A DNA stretch of 64,000 bases from contig CM022665.1 in assembly GCA_012295275.1 (NCBI GenBank), positions 22,639,502 through 22,703,501 of the forward strand, read 5' to 3'. This document shows positions 1 to 13,008 of this stretch, piece after piece. Source of the DNA: Chrysomallon squamiferum (lineage: Eukaryota; Mollusca; Gastropoda; Neomphalida; Peltospiridae). The translations under genes and the position numbers were made by a program. The notes under the pieces are model-generated. The model had not been told where the DNA came from. It made no database searches and was given only the letters and a program-made list of their open reading frames with translations. The stretch's first letter is position 1, and every line of letters begins with the position of its first letter.

Positions 1-339
1 CTGAAAGCAGATATTCACATTGTATATCATACCAAAAGGCAGGTAACAGACATAATAACACTTCTTGCATGGATATTAAAGAAAATGAACCTAACATTTA
101 CGAAAGCTATATGGCTTGATACAAAAACCATTTTTAGTAGGATATTAAGCACATATAAAAATAAAACTTTAATAATAAGGAATATTTTATTCTAAAATGT
201 GTACAGAATAACTGCACAAACTGAACAGAAATCGAATATAATAATCTTTTATATGAATACAGTATATATTCAGTTGTCCATATCTCTATTCACAAGTCCA
301 ACTGTTTAAATGGATATAAATATTATAATTATATTTTAC
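1..339 (-). other. Intron, start of
   Basis: A/T-rich, no recognisable exon or repeat family. The next exon of the gene lies outside the window. Confidence 0.5.
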
Positions 340-468
340 CTGTTGTTGTAGTGAGCTGAGAGACATATTTAGTTCAACCACCTGTCCTGTTTGACCAAGT
401 GGTCTTCCTACTGCAGGGACCCTTGTTCCAAATGAAGCACTGCGTTGCCTCACCTCTGCAGCACCACC
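340..468 (-). CDS. Nesprin-like small linker exon, last in window
   Basis: 43 codons, GGAAEVRQRSASFGTR to LSSLQQQ, phase 0 at both ends. Donor CAG|GTAAAA is good; acceptor GGTTATTCTGCAG is fair. No fold is visible; RQRSASF is a likely basophilic kinase site. The gene continues below base 1. Confidence 0.7.
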
Positions 469-940
469 CTGCAGAATAACCATAGCAACACCAACGTCAA
501 CATCATCTCTTAACAATATTACTTCTGTTAATCAGTTTCAGAGTCATTCCTTACTTTAGACAAACTTCAGTGCAGTTAGTTTTAGTATGGAGAAAGTATC
601 ATACGTTCATAATATCACAAAAGTTTAATATCTCAGGATAGTAAGTTCAATAATGAGTTACACATACCCCACAGTCTCAGAGATAATATAAAATAAATCT
701 TTTTACCACCTACTATGTTTATATGTGATATATGAAATTCGGTTTTTATGTCAATACTTTGTCTATTTTAGTAAAAATATCTTGTAAAATGGACAAAGGT
801 CCAATTAAAGCATAATTATGACAAATGAATCATAGCAAATGTGGCAATATATTTGAGAAAACAAGAAGAAGGCAAGAAAAAAGGTTCTACTTTAATATTC
901 TATTAAAAAAGAAATAATAATAATAGAAAATTATAAAAGA

Positions 941-941
<1 letters not shown>

Positions 942-988
<47 letters not shown>
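942..988. repeat. (AAT)n microsatellite
   Basis: About 15 perfect AAT units. Confidence 0.95.
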
Positions 989-2633
989 GAAAATAAAGAG
1001 ATAACTGTTGGATATATTATGGAAGGTATATGTAAAAATAAAGCGGCTGATCTGCCAAAATTGAAAACAATCAATCAATAATTTCAAATATGTCTACATC
1101 TACTGATGATTCGTGCACGTCAGTCATGCCCATGACAAATTACTGTTATTTCACATAAAATTCTCCTAAGTGTTAGAGAGAAAGGAAACTGTGGTCTTAG
1201 ACTTCACAATTAGCTTTAAATGAAGAAAGAAATATTTTTTTCAAAACATTCAACCAACTTTCATCCTATGGTTATATGGTATCAAACATAAGGCTATGAC
1301 CATAATCACTGATGGAATGGGATATCTACTACTGCCATACAATAATTACTTTTTTCATTAGTAGCAAGGATTCTTAATTTTATGTACACCTTCCAATAAA
1401 TATGAAAAAAAAAATACCATGATCTTTCATAAACTGGTAGTCGGGCATTAGTTGGATGGGAAATAGCCTAAAGGGATGCACAAAATTAAAACTTAATTAT
1501 AATTATAAAACTATCTATGCTACTTATATGATATAATTTTGTGCTTGTATGTGAATGTATGTGGAAGAATGCCATAACCATATTCACGTACGCATATTTC
1601 AATTCTTGTTTTAAAATGTCGATAAACACACAAATATTTATATATATGCACTCTGTTTAGGAGATATTTTTTATTTGTGCAACAAACTAAAAAAAATAAA
1701 AATTAAAAAAATCCCAGAAAGCACACACATTAAAAAAAAAAAAAAAAAAAAAGAACCCACAATTATGAAGTCTATACTCAACACAGACAATCTTTCAGAA
1801 AAACCTTAAGTAGAAATTTTAATACATTTTTAAAACAATATGGCCTTTTTGTTTGTATTTTTTTTTTAATTAAGAACAATATAATAACATTTAATTATGA
1901 AAATTAACTGCACAAAAAGATGTGAAATATAAACATTTTCAAAATCAGAATTTGAAAAAAAAAAAAAAATATCACCAACATGTTATTTATAAACTCTCAA
2001 AAAATATTATTAAACAAACTGTTGGCAGATTCATTTTTCAAAATGTAAAGAAAAAATTATCTTTTAAATTAATCTCTCAATGAATGGAAAAAACTGAAGC
2101 AATGAAGATGAACTAAAGCAAAATTTAAATATATCTTTTTAAAACAACACATACACACATAAATAATAAAAATTAAAAAGAATCAAAAATAAAACAAAAT
2201 AGTAGAAATTACACCCAAAACACTTTGGAATATGGATATTGGTTTAACTAATATAATGTACAGGTCTTTGTATTTATTCATTTTCTTTTTTTCCTTCCTG
2301 AATTTAAAATCAGAGAAAAACTTGTTTCAGCATATATTAAATTTTTAAAAAACATAATGTTTTATGTTAAATACAGGATTTAAAAAAAAACATTTTTGCA
2401 TTTTAAAAATTCTGAATTGGAAAAAGTAACAAAAAAACAACAAAAAAACATAATAAAGAAGAAAAGAATAATAAACAAAAAGAAATAGCAAATAAATAAA
2501 AAATATAAATTATTATTATTTTTGAATAATCAAAAACTTCAGAAAACATCTTCTAATACACAGAATATCATTAGTAGTGAACTGTTGAAAGATCACAAAG
2601 TTAAACAGGAAGAATGCATACACTATTAATAAT

Positions 2634-2686
<53 letters not shown>

Positions 2687-2697
2687 CACACACATAT
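2634..2697. repeat. Compound (CA)n(TA)n(CA)n microsatellite
   Basis: About 10 CA units, about 14 TA units, then a short CA stretch. It lies in the intron about 50 bp beyond the donor at 2746. Confidence 0.95.
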
Positions 2698-2746
2698 ATT
2701 AGTATTAGTAGAGGACTGACTAACTGTTACATCACACACAACCCAC

Positions 2747-3574
2747 CAGATGTTTTTCCAGGTGACCATGTGATGACCCTACACCTGAAATGACAGTAGC
2801 TTTTTCACTAAATGACTTAGGTGAGAGTGATCTCATTTGTGGAGGGGTGTAATATCGGTGGGTACCAGGTGACTGAGATGCTGCCTGAATAGACTCCTCA
2901 GATGCACTGAATCCTGCAGAATTTGATGACCTTCCAATAACTGATGACGTCTCTGGTGAAGTGCTCTGAGGATCGAGTTTTTGTTTCTTTGAAGAATGTC
3001 TGTCACTTTCAGTGTCTGTTTTGATTGGTCTGAAAGGAGAATCAAGTCCAAATCGGTCTTGTCTTTCTTTTGAGCTCAGCTTTGATTCAGAACCATAGTA
3101 ATATCCAGTTACTTTCTTAGTATCATCTTTGTCTGGCAGTGTGTCTTCTGATCTTGTTGATAACAAACTTTCTTTACTGTAAGAATACTCCCCTCCACTG
3201 AAATCATCTACATTTCCACTAGATGCAAATGAGTATGATTTGGTCTTTCTAATCATGCTAATGTCAGACTGTTCTGAAAAAGATGATCTTGAAATACCAG
3301 GCTGAATTGTTCCAGTGGTTGATGACATGCTAGAAGATATATGTAATCCACTATCAGAGGTAAAACTGTCATAACCATTTTGCTGCTGTGCCCAAATTGG
3401 TGGCTCTTTGCCAGTGTAGTTTCCTTGGAAATCTGTTCCGTATGTTGCACTCAACATAAAACGTTTGCGGACTAGAGTGGGACTTCTTTGTAAACTTTTT
3501 TCTGAGAGTTCTCGACTTTTCTCATTGATTTCATTGACTCGAATTTGATAACTCTTTATTTGTGAAGCTAAATT
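2747..3574 (-). CDS. Nesprin-like Ser-rich exon: end of a spectrin repeat plus a 230-residue disordered linker
   Basis: 276 codons, phase 0 at both ends. The first 40 residues (NLASQIKSYQIRVNEINEKSRELSEK) finish a spectrin helix. The rest is Ser/Thr-rich with basic and proline-directed sites (LQRSPTLVRKR, DSPFRPIK, PQMRSLSPKSF) and a KKQKLDP basic cluster that could be a nuclear localisation signal. Acceptor CCTGTTTTCAG, donor CTG|GTGGGT. If unspliced, the frame ends five codons on at 2732. Vertebrate nesprins also have a non-spectrin linker close to the C-terminal repeats, so this may lie near the KASH end; that is inference. Confidence 0.87.
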
Positions 3575-5415
3575 CTGAAAACAGGGTTGGAGGAAACATG
3601 CTGAAGCTATTAACATGCTCAAATATATTTAAATACTTCTAAATAAGACCATGCATTAAATAACAGAGTGCAAATACAACATAATAAAAAGAAATTTACA
3701 ATATTTACTACAATACAGATTTTTTCAGATTCAGTCAGTGCATCTATTTCTGTGTTGAAGAATTATACCAAAAAGTTATTTAAAATTATTTTTCAATATT
3801 CATTTGAAAAAAAAAAAAAAAAAAAGAATTCAAAGAAATAATATGTTAAGGTACTATATATCTAGCCAAAACACAACACCAACTTCTAGCAAATATTGGA
3901 AATACAAAAATAAATGACCTTAAACATCATAGATGGATTTGTCTAACAATTCAAATAATTTCATAGCTAAATTAAATAAGGAATGCTGACAACTGAACGT
4001 CATGTATCCCAATGTACACTTGGGCTTGTGGTTACCAGACATGAAATGGCAGCTATATTTTGTTGGGTCAGTTCCTTTTAAGAGAATCTGAAAACCCAGC
4101 AAATGAAGACCACCATTTCTTGCACAAATTCACACACATCAGTGAAATAAATAGAAATGGGATAAATATGTAAGCCATAAGTTAGAAGTGAAGCTAAGAA
4201 TGCTTCTTAAAGTAATGTATGTTACAATGATATAATGTTATAGAAGTGTATTAGTTGTATAAAACTGGAATTAGAAAAAGGAAAGACAAGTTATGTTTAT
4301 AAATATGTCTTATCATAGAAAAGTGTCAGAATTTTCAAAAAAGAAAATCTTGACAAGATTAAAGTTTAATTGAAATTTAATTAGCAGTGCTAATTACAGA
4401 AAGAAAGACATAATTAAGAATTGACTGATGGATAGAATTAATGTATAACAAATTAACATACACTGAACACTGCATATGTGTTATACATGTGAAGATATTA
4501 TAAAAAAACACAAATTGTTAGCATTACTGTATAAACTATTATAAATGCTTAACAAGGAATATCAATACAAGTATACACATGTATCAGTAAATCAATAAAC
4601 ACTCATGAAAATTTAGTAGTTCCAATTAACTACAGAACTAGCAAAATAAAATACACATGAGAAAGCAAAAACAAAGTTAATGTCGGTACATTAGTTTTGT
4701 TTGCAAAAAATATTTTGCATAAACTAAATCCATTATTATCAATAATATTAACAATTAAAATGAGTTTTAATGTGTTTGTATATATATATATATTATGCAT
4801 ATATATTTTATGAGTGGTAGAAATTATTATTTTTCATTTTAATGCAATAAATATATACACAGGTTAACCTTACACTATTGCAGTCTATCCCACTTTAAAA
4901 CTTTAAAGTTAAAATATTTTTGTATATTTCAGAAACTAGAAAAGCAAGCAAAGCAGAAACTGGAATAACAATAATTTGACAGTTTATAACATTTATAATT
5001 ATTAATTATTTTTGGTTTATTTCAATTTAAACTGAAAATAAATTTGTCAGCAATTAGTTTTTTATTTTCAAAGAAAAGAAAATCATGCATACACACATGC
5101 ACACACACAGACACATTCACACTCTCACACATAATACTCTTGAAAAACAATAAGTAGAACATTAATTACTAAACAATTACATATTAAAGTGGCATAAAAA
5201 TAGATTATATATAGCTTTTTTTTTCTTTTTTTAAAAGAAAGAAACAGTGTTAATGAAAATAAAATACAGAAAAAGTGCCTCTTTCAAACATAAGATTAGT
5301 GCAATCAGTTAAAAACACACACAGAGGAAAAGGAGAAATAATGAAAAATAAAACTATGTGTGCGAATCTGATACTAAGATACATGCACCATGTCTGCTAG
5401 CCACAAGGTACATAC
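3575..5415 (-). other. Intron, 1.8 kb
   Basis: A/T-rich with a poly(A) run at 3807-3825 and a CA-rich stretch near 5086-5130. A 60-codon open frame around 3920-4102 shows no splice context or likeness to the gene. No exon seen. Confidence 0.7.
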
Positions 5416-5730
5416 ATCATGTTCAGCTATCTGCTTTTTCAGTGCCTCAACACTGGTGGCCATCACTGGTGATGCCAACAACTTCTCCTGGGCTTCGGCA
5501 ATTGCTGTGTTCAGTTGTTGTATTTCCGTCTCATACTTCTCCTGTTCCTCAATGGCATCACGAAGTGTGTCACAAGTCTCAATGGCAGCCTGCTCCAGAT
5601 TTGACACCTCTGTCATGACACGTGTTGCTTGTGATGTTGACATGTCACCAGTAATGTTTTGAAGCTCAGAGTGCTTCTGAAGAACCATCTGCGCTCGGCT
5701 TTTGTTCTCTCTGACATTTTGTAACAGTTT
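5416..5730 (-). CDS. Nesprin-like exon, 105-codon spectrin module, last in window
   Basis: KLLQNVRENKSRAQMV to KKQIAEHD, phase 0 at both ends, acceptor TATTTATTTTCAG, donor GAT|GTATGT. No Trp. The helix runs on into NLASQIKSYQIRVNE of the next exon, which completes this repeat. Confidence 0.9.
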
Positions 5731-7312
5731 CTGAAAATAAATATTAAAATTAGATTACACAATATATGGATATTATATGGAAATTATTTTGATTATATTA
5801 TATTGTATCATACTGTATTAATTATATTATATTATTATATATTGTATTTTGCCTAATTATACCATATTATAATGTATTTAATAAGGAAGAAACAATATTC
5901 TGAAATAAAAGTGCAATTAAAATACTAAAATAAATTTTCAATAAAATGATAAATTAGATGCATTTTTAATTTTCATAAAACACTACCAGACCTTTCTAAC
6001 CTTTTAACTATTAACATTTTTCTTTTGTTAATTTCAAAATGTAACAGCAAATGACAGAACTTAAGCATGATTTCTACATTCTGGGAATGTTTGCCAGCCT
6101 GTTTTATTCACATATGTTCAACACTAAAAAAAAGTACAAAGACAACAAATCCAGCAGACAAACATCCAAAACATTGTTTTTGACAAAGCCAAGTTATTCC
6201 TATATCAGTATAAAGCAACAATTGGAATACTTCAAGCCTATATATCACACTGTCAGACACTCTGATGAGAAAAAGTGACTGTATGCAAAATGACATTAAA
6301 TCTCCTTTGTAAAGGAACTTGTCAAATTGAAAAAATAGAGTGTCAAATGATACTGTTTTTCTTTTCTTTTTTTTGAGAATTTTTATTGCTGCACAGCCTG
6401 TCACTGGTTGCAATAAAATATATATATATAATAACAAAAAAACAACAACATAATAATAATAATGAAAAAAAAAAAAAAAAAATCTATGTGGAGAAACTAT
6501 ATATGTGTTGTGCTTGATCTCAGTGCCTAATACAACAGCTATAAACATTTTAGAATTTTGCTTGTTTTTTTTTTTTAAAGTTTATTGTAGTTACATAACT
6601 AGACATAAAAATATGAAAGGACATACTTTGTTTTAATCATTGTCAGATTCATAATATTGCTATTTTTGTTTCATTTGACACCAAAATATTAGTTATTTAA
6701 AAAAAAAAAAAAATTATACTTGACAATGAAATAATTTGTTAATTTTTTATTAATTTGGCAACAGAATAATTTGTGAATTTTTCTTTAATTTGGCAATAAA
6801 ATAATTTATTAATATTTAATCTGCAACAGAGTAATAAATATATCATCCAAAAAAACACCAAAATAAAAATATGATATAATCTTGCTCATATTATTATATA
6901 ATTAATATGTTTGTTTCATGCCATGAACAATACAATATTTTTTCTCTCTTATTATTCTGACATCTCATTTACTTCAGCAATATAAAATAAAACTGCTGAG
7001 TGTTCAACAGCATCTATTTTTGCTGTCAGGTTTCATTTATATTTGTGTTTAGCTAAGAACAAACAAGATATAGTGTGATAAAAAATAATAGAGAAATACA
7101 TTCTGAGTATTTGGAATAGATTGATATTAAACTAGCTTTTTGATCAATTCACATGAAACCTGTAATACAATAGTTTATTCAACAATCTAATTCAGAATTT
7201 ACTTAGTCATGCTTGCTGGATCATGAACATAATTTACTGAACAATCAGTTAACAAAATTAATTGATGGTGTTATCTCTGATTTGGTATGCTCAACAAAAT
7301 ATATTGCATGAC

Positions 7313-7541
7313 AAACTTGTGCCAGGTTATGGTTATTTGCTGCCAAATAAAGACTGAATCACATTAATATGTATACAGTGGTTGCATGACAAAAAGATCA
7401 AGTCATCGTCATCACAAGCATTTGGTAAATAATGGATGTATGTCCAGTATGTGACAAGTAATGGCAGTATGATAAAATGTGTCAAGTAATGTTTGTATGA
7501 CAAACCTATACCAAGTAAAGGTTGGATAACAAATATATAAT
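7313..7541. repeat. Degenerate minisatellite, period about 29 bp
   Basis: CAAGTAATG-like starts recur at 7454, 7483 and 7512, exactly 29 bp apart. Weaker copies precede at about 7424 and 7396 and near 7323. Units end in a TATGACAAA-like motif. Confidence 0.7.
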
Positions 7542-7589
7542 AAAACAAACTGCTTGGTGTTTCAAACAAGATGAAAAGAAAATTATTAG

Positions 7590-7591
<2 letters not shown>

Positions 7592-7652
<61 letters not shown>
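7592..7652. repeat. (AAT)20 microsatellite
   Basis: 61 bp of perfect AAT units, the longest of its kind here. Confidence 0.95.
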
Positions 7653-9620
7653 TTTTTTAAATATTGACTGTATGAACAGCAGTTTTATAAAATATATTTA
7701 TTAAAACACTGAAACCTGCTTTGATGAACAGTTGTCCTTTAATCATAACATAACACAAGCAGCATTGCTAGAACTTAAGTATGGGTATTTATTCATTAGT
7801 CCTGTATAATAAATAAAACACCAGATTAACTGAGTGGAGGTTTCATAGTAAAATAAAATAAGAAGGAAGTAAGGTGTTATTGTTTATTAATAATGCTCAA
7901 TCTCACCTTGCAGCAGAACTCAGTAATGTGAAGTTAGTATTTCTACCACTTCCAAACTGCAACCAAAGGACCAATGTATTATAATACAAAAAATGACAAC
8001 TACAGCACAATTTCTGCTATGCAGAAGGATACAAGCAAATGTGACAGCATAACATTCTGCAGGTTATTTACTGGATCTACAAGGAAGCATTAATCAAATA
8101 AAAGTGCTTCTCATAATGTGGGTTCAAAGATTCTTAAGTAGATATTTTGCAACAAACAATATTGACACTGATGATGTCGATGAATATGACTTGCCTCTAG
8201 TTTAACTGGCCAACTCAAACCAACTGTTCAACTGTTGAACTTTGAAAAGGAAAGAGTCTAAAACCTGCAATCTGAAAATACTTGCATGCAGAGCAAATTA
8301 AGTGATTTCTTTAGTAAGGATCACTACTGATGTTAATTTGCAGGAAACTGCTCCATAGTCTGCCATTTGTTAAATATGGTCTTTTTAATAAAACTGGATA
8401 TAGCTCAATATTTTTGGTTTTGTTTTTAATTACATTTTTTTGCATATATCCTTAACAGTTCTAATGCAAATATTTTGTTTGAAACTTTTGGTCTATATAA
8501 GACTGGTATATCAGGATGCTGGTCCCATAAGTGGCCATAATAGACACACACACACACACACACACAGACATACACACCTACACAAAAAGAAAGAGATAAA
8601 TTAATTTGGCAAAATATCTGGTTATTATAAAACAGAACAACAGCATGTCAACATTCCAGTTTTCACAATCTCTTTAGCTGTACTGTCCTAACATATGTTA
8701 TGTCACGAACATAAAAAAAATATAATAATAAAATCATTTGTACATTCAGGATTCTGACAAAAATACATTCACTTTTAGTTATTGAACTTGCTGTAATGCC
8801 TGTCCAGTTTTATAAAGAGTACTTCAACAGTAATAATCCCACGTGTCTTATACAATGTCTTGTAAATAACTTGCAAACAAATGTGATGTCAGGTTATACT
8901 AGCAGTATTATATCAATATATAAAGATCCCCTCATGCTATATCTAAACATGCACATTAGGCAAGATCAAAGGAAGCAAGATAAAATCTCTGGCCATTGTG
9001 GACATTTATGTTTACATTATAAATAAAAGTCAGAATAAATCATTTTGAAATAAAAACAGCATTTAAAATGTTTTATTGTTTGTTCAGGTGTGCATATTTT
9101 ATGCATTTTAAACATTAGAATCTGTGGACGTAATAACATGATTGTAAAATTAAAAAGAATGCTTTTGAAAACATTTTTATTGCATCATGGAAGGCAAAGA
9201 AATTTTAAGTCCAAGCATTAATTTATTGTCTGGAATTGCAGATAATACATTTTCTTTTACTTATTTCTGAACTACAACAATTCTTTTATGTTTTGTTTGT
9301 TATTCTGTAACATTTTAAAACAGCAGAAAGTTGTTTATTTGGTGCAAGATGTTTCATTTTAATATTTTTTTGTATTTTTTAAATTTTGTTTTTGCATATT
9401 ACTTAAGTCTTTGTTCACAGCATAATATTATTTACAATTCTAATGTTTCTATATATAGAACACTTTCCATTCCCACCAGTTCCAAATGACTGGTTTATCA
9501 AAATCCTTGGTATGTGTGTTCCTGTCTGTGTGAGTGGGTTATGTAAAAAAGGGCTATTAATTAGAAGAGTCACATACTGAATGGTGGCAGTTGGTTTCCT
9601 CTTTTGCATCACTTTGAGAT

Positions 9621-9622
9621 AG

Positions 9623-9660
<38 letters not shown>

Positions 9661-9700
9661 ATGTCTGTGTGTGTCTCTGTGTGTGTATGTGTGTGTGTTT
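9621..9700. repeat. Compound (AT)n(GT)n microsatellite
   Basis: About 10 AT units then GT units, pure at first and later interrupted by CT and AT. Confidence 0.9.
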
Positions 9701-10065
9701 GTTTGATACCTAATCTTCATTTCTAAAATATTCTAAAATATTAACAATGATTTATTCATTAAATCATATCACAAACAACATTAAAAGCTATAATTATGTT
9801 TGTCACCATTAATAAAATGCACTGAAATATTAACAGATATTCATTTATTCATTCTATGTAATCAGAATTAACATCAGTGGCTTACATTTATTTATTTTAA
9901 CTCACCAAAAAAAGAGAATAATAATGAAATAAAATAAATAAATAAATAAATAAACCTTGAAAGTTGTGTTTTGACATTATAGTTCTGTTATTAACCGAAC
10001 AGAAGACAGCTCATCTAACCACTGTTTGTTTTTAAAAAAATATTTTGCCATTGTAACAAAGTTAC

Positions 10066-10371
10066 CTCGTTAGTGGCCAGCTGTTCTTTCAAACTCCTTG
10101 TTGTGTCTCTCATACTGAGATGGATTCTCGTCTGCTCCAGCCATCTCATCAGATCAGAGATCTCCTTTTCATACTCTTCCATATGAACACTAGCTTCCTC
10201 CAGAGTCTGCATCTTGTTCTGAGCCTGGTTCTGAATGCTGGTAAGTCTCCTACTCATAGTGTCCAGTCTGTCACTGGCCTCAGAAGCATCACACAGCTGA
10301 CTCAGTTGTTTTACTGTCACATTCAAATTGGTTAACTTGTCCTGGGTCTGTTCTGCTTCTCGGGATATTTT
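10066..10371 (-). CDS. Nesprin-like exon, complete 102-codon spectrin module
   Basis: KISREAEQTQDKLTNL to EQLATNE, phase 0 at both ends, acceptor TTTTTCAACACAG, donor GAG|GTAACT. Helix A Trp in MRWLEQTRIHL. Confidence 0.92.
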
Positions 10372-10547
10372 CTGTGTTGAAAAATATTATTATAATAATA
10401 TAATAGTATAATATTCAGAATTAATTTAGTTTGATTTTGTATCTATTCTACTTCATGAAAAAAATCAGAAATTCAGTTAGCATTTTTTTTTAATGTTCAT
10501 TGACTGCTTTTGTTCTAAAGTATTTGAAAAGGTTCAAGATAAGTGAA

Positions 10548-10548
<1 letters not shown>

Positions 10549-10642
<94 letters not shown>
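10549..10642. repeat. Compound (TA)n(GT)22 microsatellite
   Basis: About 49 bp of TA with two interruptions followed by 45 bp of pure GT. Confidence 0.95.
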
Positions 10643-10645
<3 letters not shown>

Positions 10646-11495
10646 TTTTTTCCTTTTTTTTAAAGAAACCAATATAATGTCCCTATATATATTCTAACAA
10701 CTTGAATTCCAAAAAGAACAATATTAATAAAATAGACACACACACACTCAAAACAGATTCTTTGGGACAAAAGCTATAATTTATACATTTCTTATTTGGT
10801 TTTACTTTATCCATGAAAATATACATATATATAAAATGGGATCAACACAACAAAAATATTCATGCCAATGTAGTCAAGCATGTAGGTGGAACTGTTGTTC
10901 TATTGTTAAAACCTCACATCTGCAAAACAATGCTATAGAATTTTTCACCCAGACATAAGGTGATCTGTGAAGAAAAAAAAGAAAAAAATCTAGTCATAAA
11001 GACTTATCAATTTGCAGTTATTGAACACAAGCCAAACACATAAAAAAAAAAATAGATTGCAGAAGTTTGTGGCAGTTGGTCCACTAGAGAAAATAAACAT
11101 CAACATACCAGTTTAAAAAAACAAATTATTCTATATGAGATTGCAACTAAACTTGTTATGCAGATATGGAATTGGTAAAACAGAATGATTTGAAAGCTTA
11201 ATTTAGAATGCAACAATTATTTGCATAATGATATATAAAAAACATATCTATAGTTTTAAAGCCTGAAATGGTTAAAAAAAGAAATAGTAAATTTGCAGTT
11301 TTAACATTATGTTATACTGAATGTATTGGGTTACTACTGTGACAAAGTTATTATGTTTTTGAGTGTACCCAGTTATTTTCAGCTTTAATTGAAGTTGATG
11401 TTATGAGTACTGTGCAGTGTGTTATATAAACAGTTTATTAGACTGCAACAGATAAAATTATTTGTTTTTATAAATTTTAAATGTGTGTACCTATT

Positions 11496-11497
<2 letters not shown>

Positions 11498-11558
<61 letters not shown>
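11498..11558. repeat. (CT)30 microsatellite, GA on the transcribed sense
   Basis: 61 bp of perfect CT. In the pre-mRNA it is a (GA)30 purine tract starting 25 bp after the donor of the 11584-11910 exon. Confidence 0.95.
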
Positions 11559-11562
<4 letters not shown>

Positions 11563-11583
11563 ATATCTATAAATCCCACCAAC

Positions 11584-11910
11584 CTTCAATGTCTTTAAGT
11601 CTTCCTTCACTGTATTAAAATCAACCAGTGTTAGTTCTGACTGCAGCAGATGCTCAGTCTGTGTAGCCCACACTTCAAGAGTATGGGCAGCTTCTGTGAT
11701 AGAAAGAGACAACTCAGCTGCCTCATTCAGACGTCGAGTTCGTTCTGCTGTTGTTGCCTGCAGTGACAACCACTGGCGATTTACATCAGCTAGTGTCTTC
11801 TGGATTCCTTGCTTCTCATCTGAATCATGGCTGTGTCGAATAATCTCACCTCCTTTGGTACGAAGTCTGTCCAGTTGTTGCTTGATGTCTTCAAATTCAT
11901 TTAGTAAAGA
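11584..11910 (-). CDS. Nesprin-like exon, complete 109-codon spectrin module
   Basis: SLLNEFEDIKQQLDRL to EDLKTLK, phase 0 at both ends. Trp in NRQWLSLQ (helix C) and EVWATQTEHLL (helix A). Acceptor AATCTTTTTTCAG; donor AAG|GTTGGT is not strong and is followed within 25 bp by a (GA)30 tract. Confidence 0.92.
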
Positions 11911-12516
11911 CTGAAAAAAGATTAAGGGTAAGCAGATGGATATTATAACATTAGCACCCACCCACACAGTTGGAACAAAAAAATAATTAGAAAAAAAGAA
12001 ATGATTAATGATGAACATATATAAAATAATTAAATTTAAAAGAAAACAGAGAAAAAAAATGTTTAATGATAAACACATATAAAACTTGCCCTCCCCCCAA
12101 AAATTAAATAAATAAATAAAAAATAGAAATGATTAATTATAAAGATATATAAATTTGAACAAATATCTAGGGGGAAAAAAGAACAAAAGAAATGATTAAT
12201 AACAGATGTAGGACATTTGCTCACTGGACAATTTCTCACCAATAAATTGAGAAATAGGAAAACTGCTTATCTTTAGGGTTTTTTGTTGATAAAAAAACCC
12301 AACCCAAAACACAGAACAAAGAATTTCTAAAAGCACAACTTCAAAGTCTCACTGTATGTGCTAGTTCAACATTGGTCTGTCAGTTTGCTGCATGAATTTA
12401 CATTATGCAAAATGATTCAAGATTATTCCATGCACAATGTCCAAATGCAGAAACCTGAGACATGGAAAATCAGCAGTTTTTAATTTGCTGCATTTTGAAA
12501 TACACTGCTATAATTG

Positions 12517-12547
<31 letters not shown>
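12517..12547 (+). repeat. Poly(A) run, 31 A
   Basis: Uninterrupted A run followed by GAAACCC. It may be a retroposon tail or simple slippage; no clear target duplication seen. Confidence 0.9.
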
Positions 12548-12549
<2 letters not shown>

Positions 12550-13008
12550 AACCCAAACAAAACAGTTGCAACAAAATGAAAATAAGTTTAAAAACCCCAA
12601 CAAGAATTGAAAATACATTGAAAAATTATAATCACAAGAAGTAAAAAACACAATCTTAAGTTAGCATTCTACAGTATTTCTGATAAAACAAGCCATTATT
12701 TTTAAGTGCTATTTTAATTGAATTGGTATACATTAATTAAATAATATATTTCTTTAATGAGTTTTAATATACATGTATATAAACTGTAGAAAATATGAAA
12801 AATATTGATTTTCTTTGCTTTCTCAGTTTTGCTTGTTTCTTTTTCAATTGGATTTACTTATAATTAAAAAGTATTTTAAATAATGTGTCAGTTCTTAGTT
12901 ACATAGATGTTGTTTAATTCAAAATATGAGAAAGTTTTATGCACCCAAATATTTGAAATAATTTTTAATCTTAAAAAAAATAATCCAAATATTTTTTATA
13001 TCAGTCAG

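Larger units (their letters stand above)
469..2746 (-). other. Intron, 2.3 kb
   Basis: No coding exon seen. It holds an ATA microsatellite (942-988), a 21-A run (1732-1752), many short A runs, and a CA-TA-CA compound repeat ending about 50 bp from the Ser-rich exon. Confidence 0.7.
5731..10065 (-). other. Intron, 4.3 kb
   Basis: No exon seen. It contains a degenerate 29-bp minisatellite (7313-7541), a long AAT repeat (7592-7652), CA at 8543-8566, TA-GT at 9621-9700 and AAAT at 9931-9954. Confidence 0.7.
10372..11583 (-). other. Intron, 1.2 kb
   Basis: No exon seen. TA-GT compound repeat at 10549-10642 and a 61-bp CT repeat near the upstream donor. Confidence 0.7.

Noticed and set aside
6108-6548. 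146-codon minus-strand open frame rich in Tyr, Phe and Val
   Set aside because: It reads through poly(A/T) and ATT simple repeats; no splice context.
7592-7652. CRISPR-like or regulatory repeat array
   Set aside because: A plain AAT microsatellite with no spacers; the genome is eukaryotic.
8796-9026. Plus-strand 76-codon open frame
   Set aside because: Intronic, no promoter, no likeness to a known protein, and no more than expected by chance.
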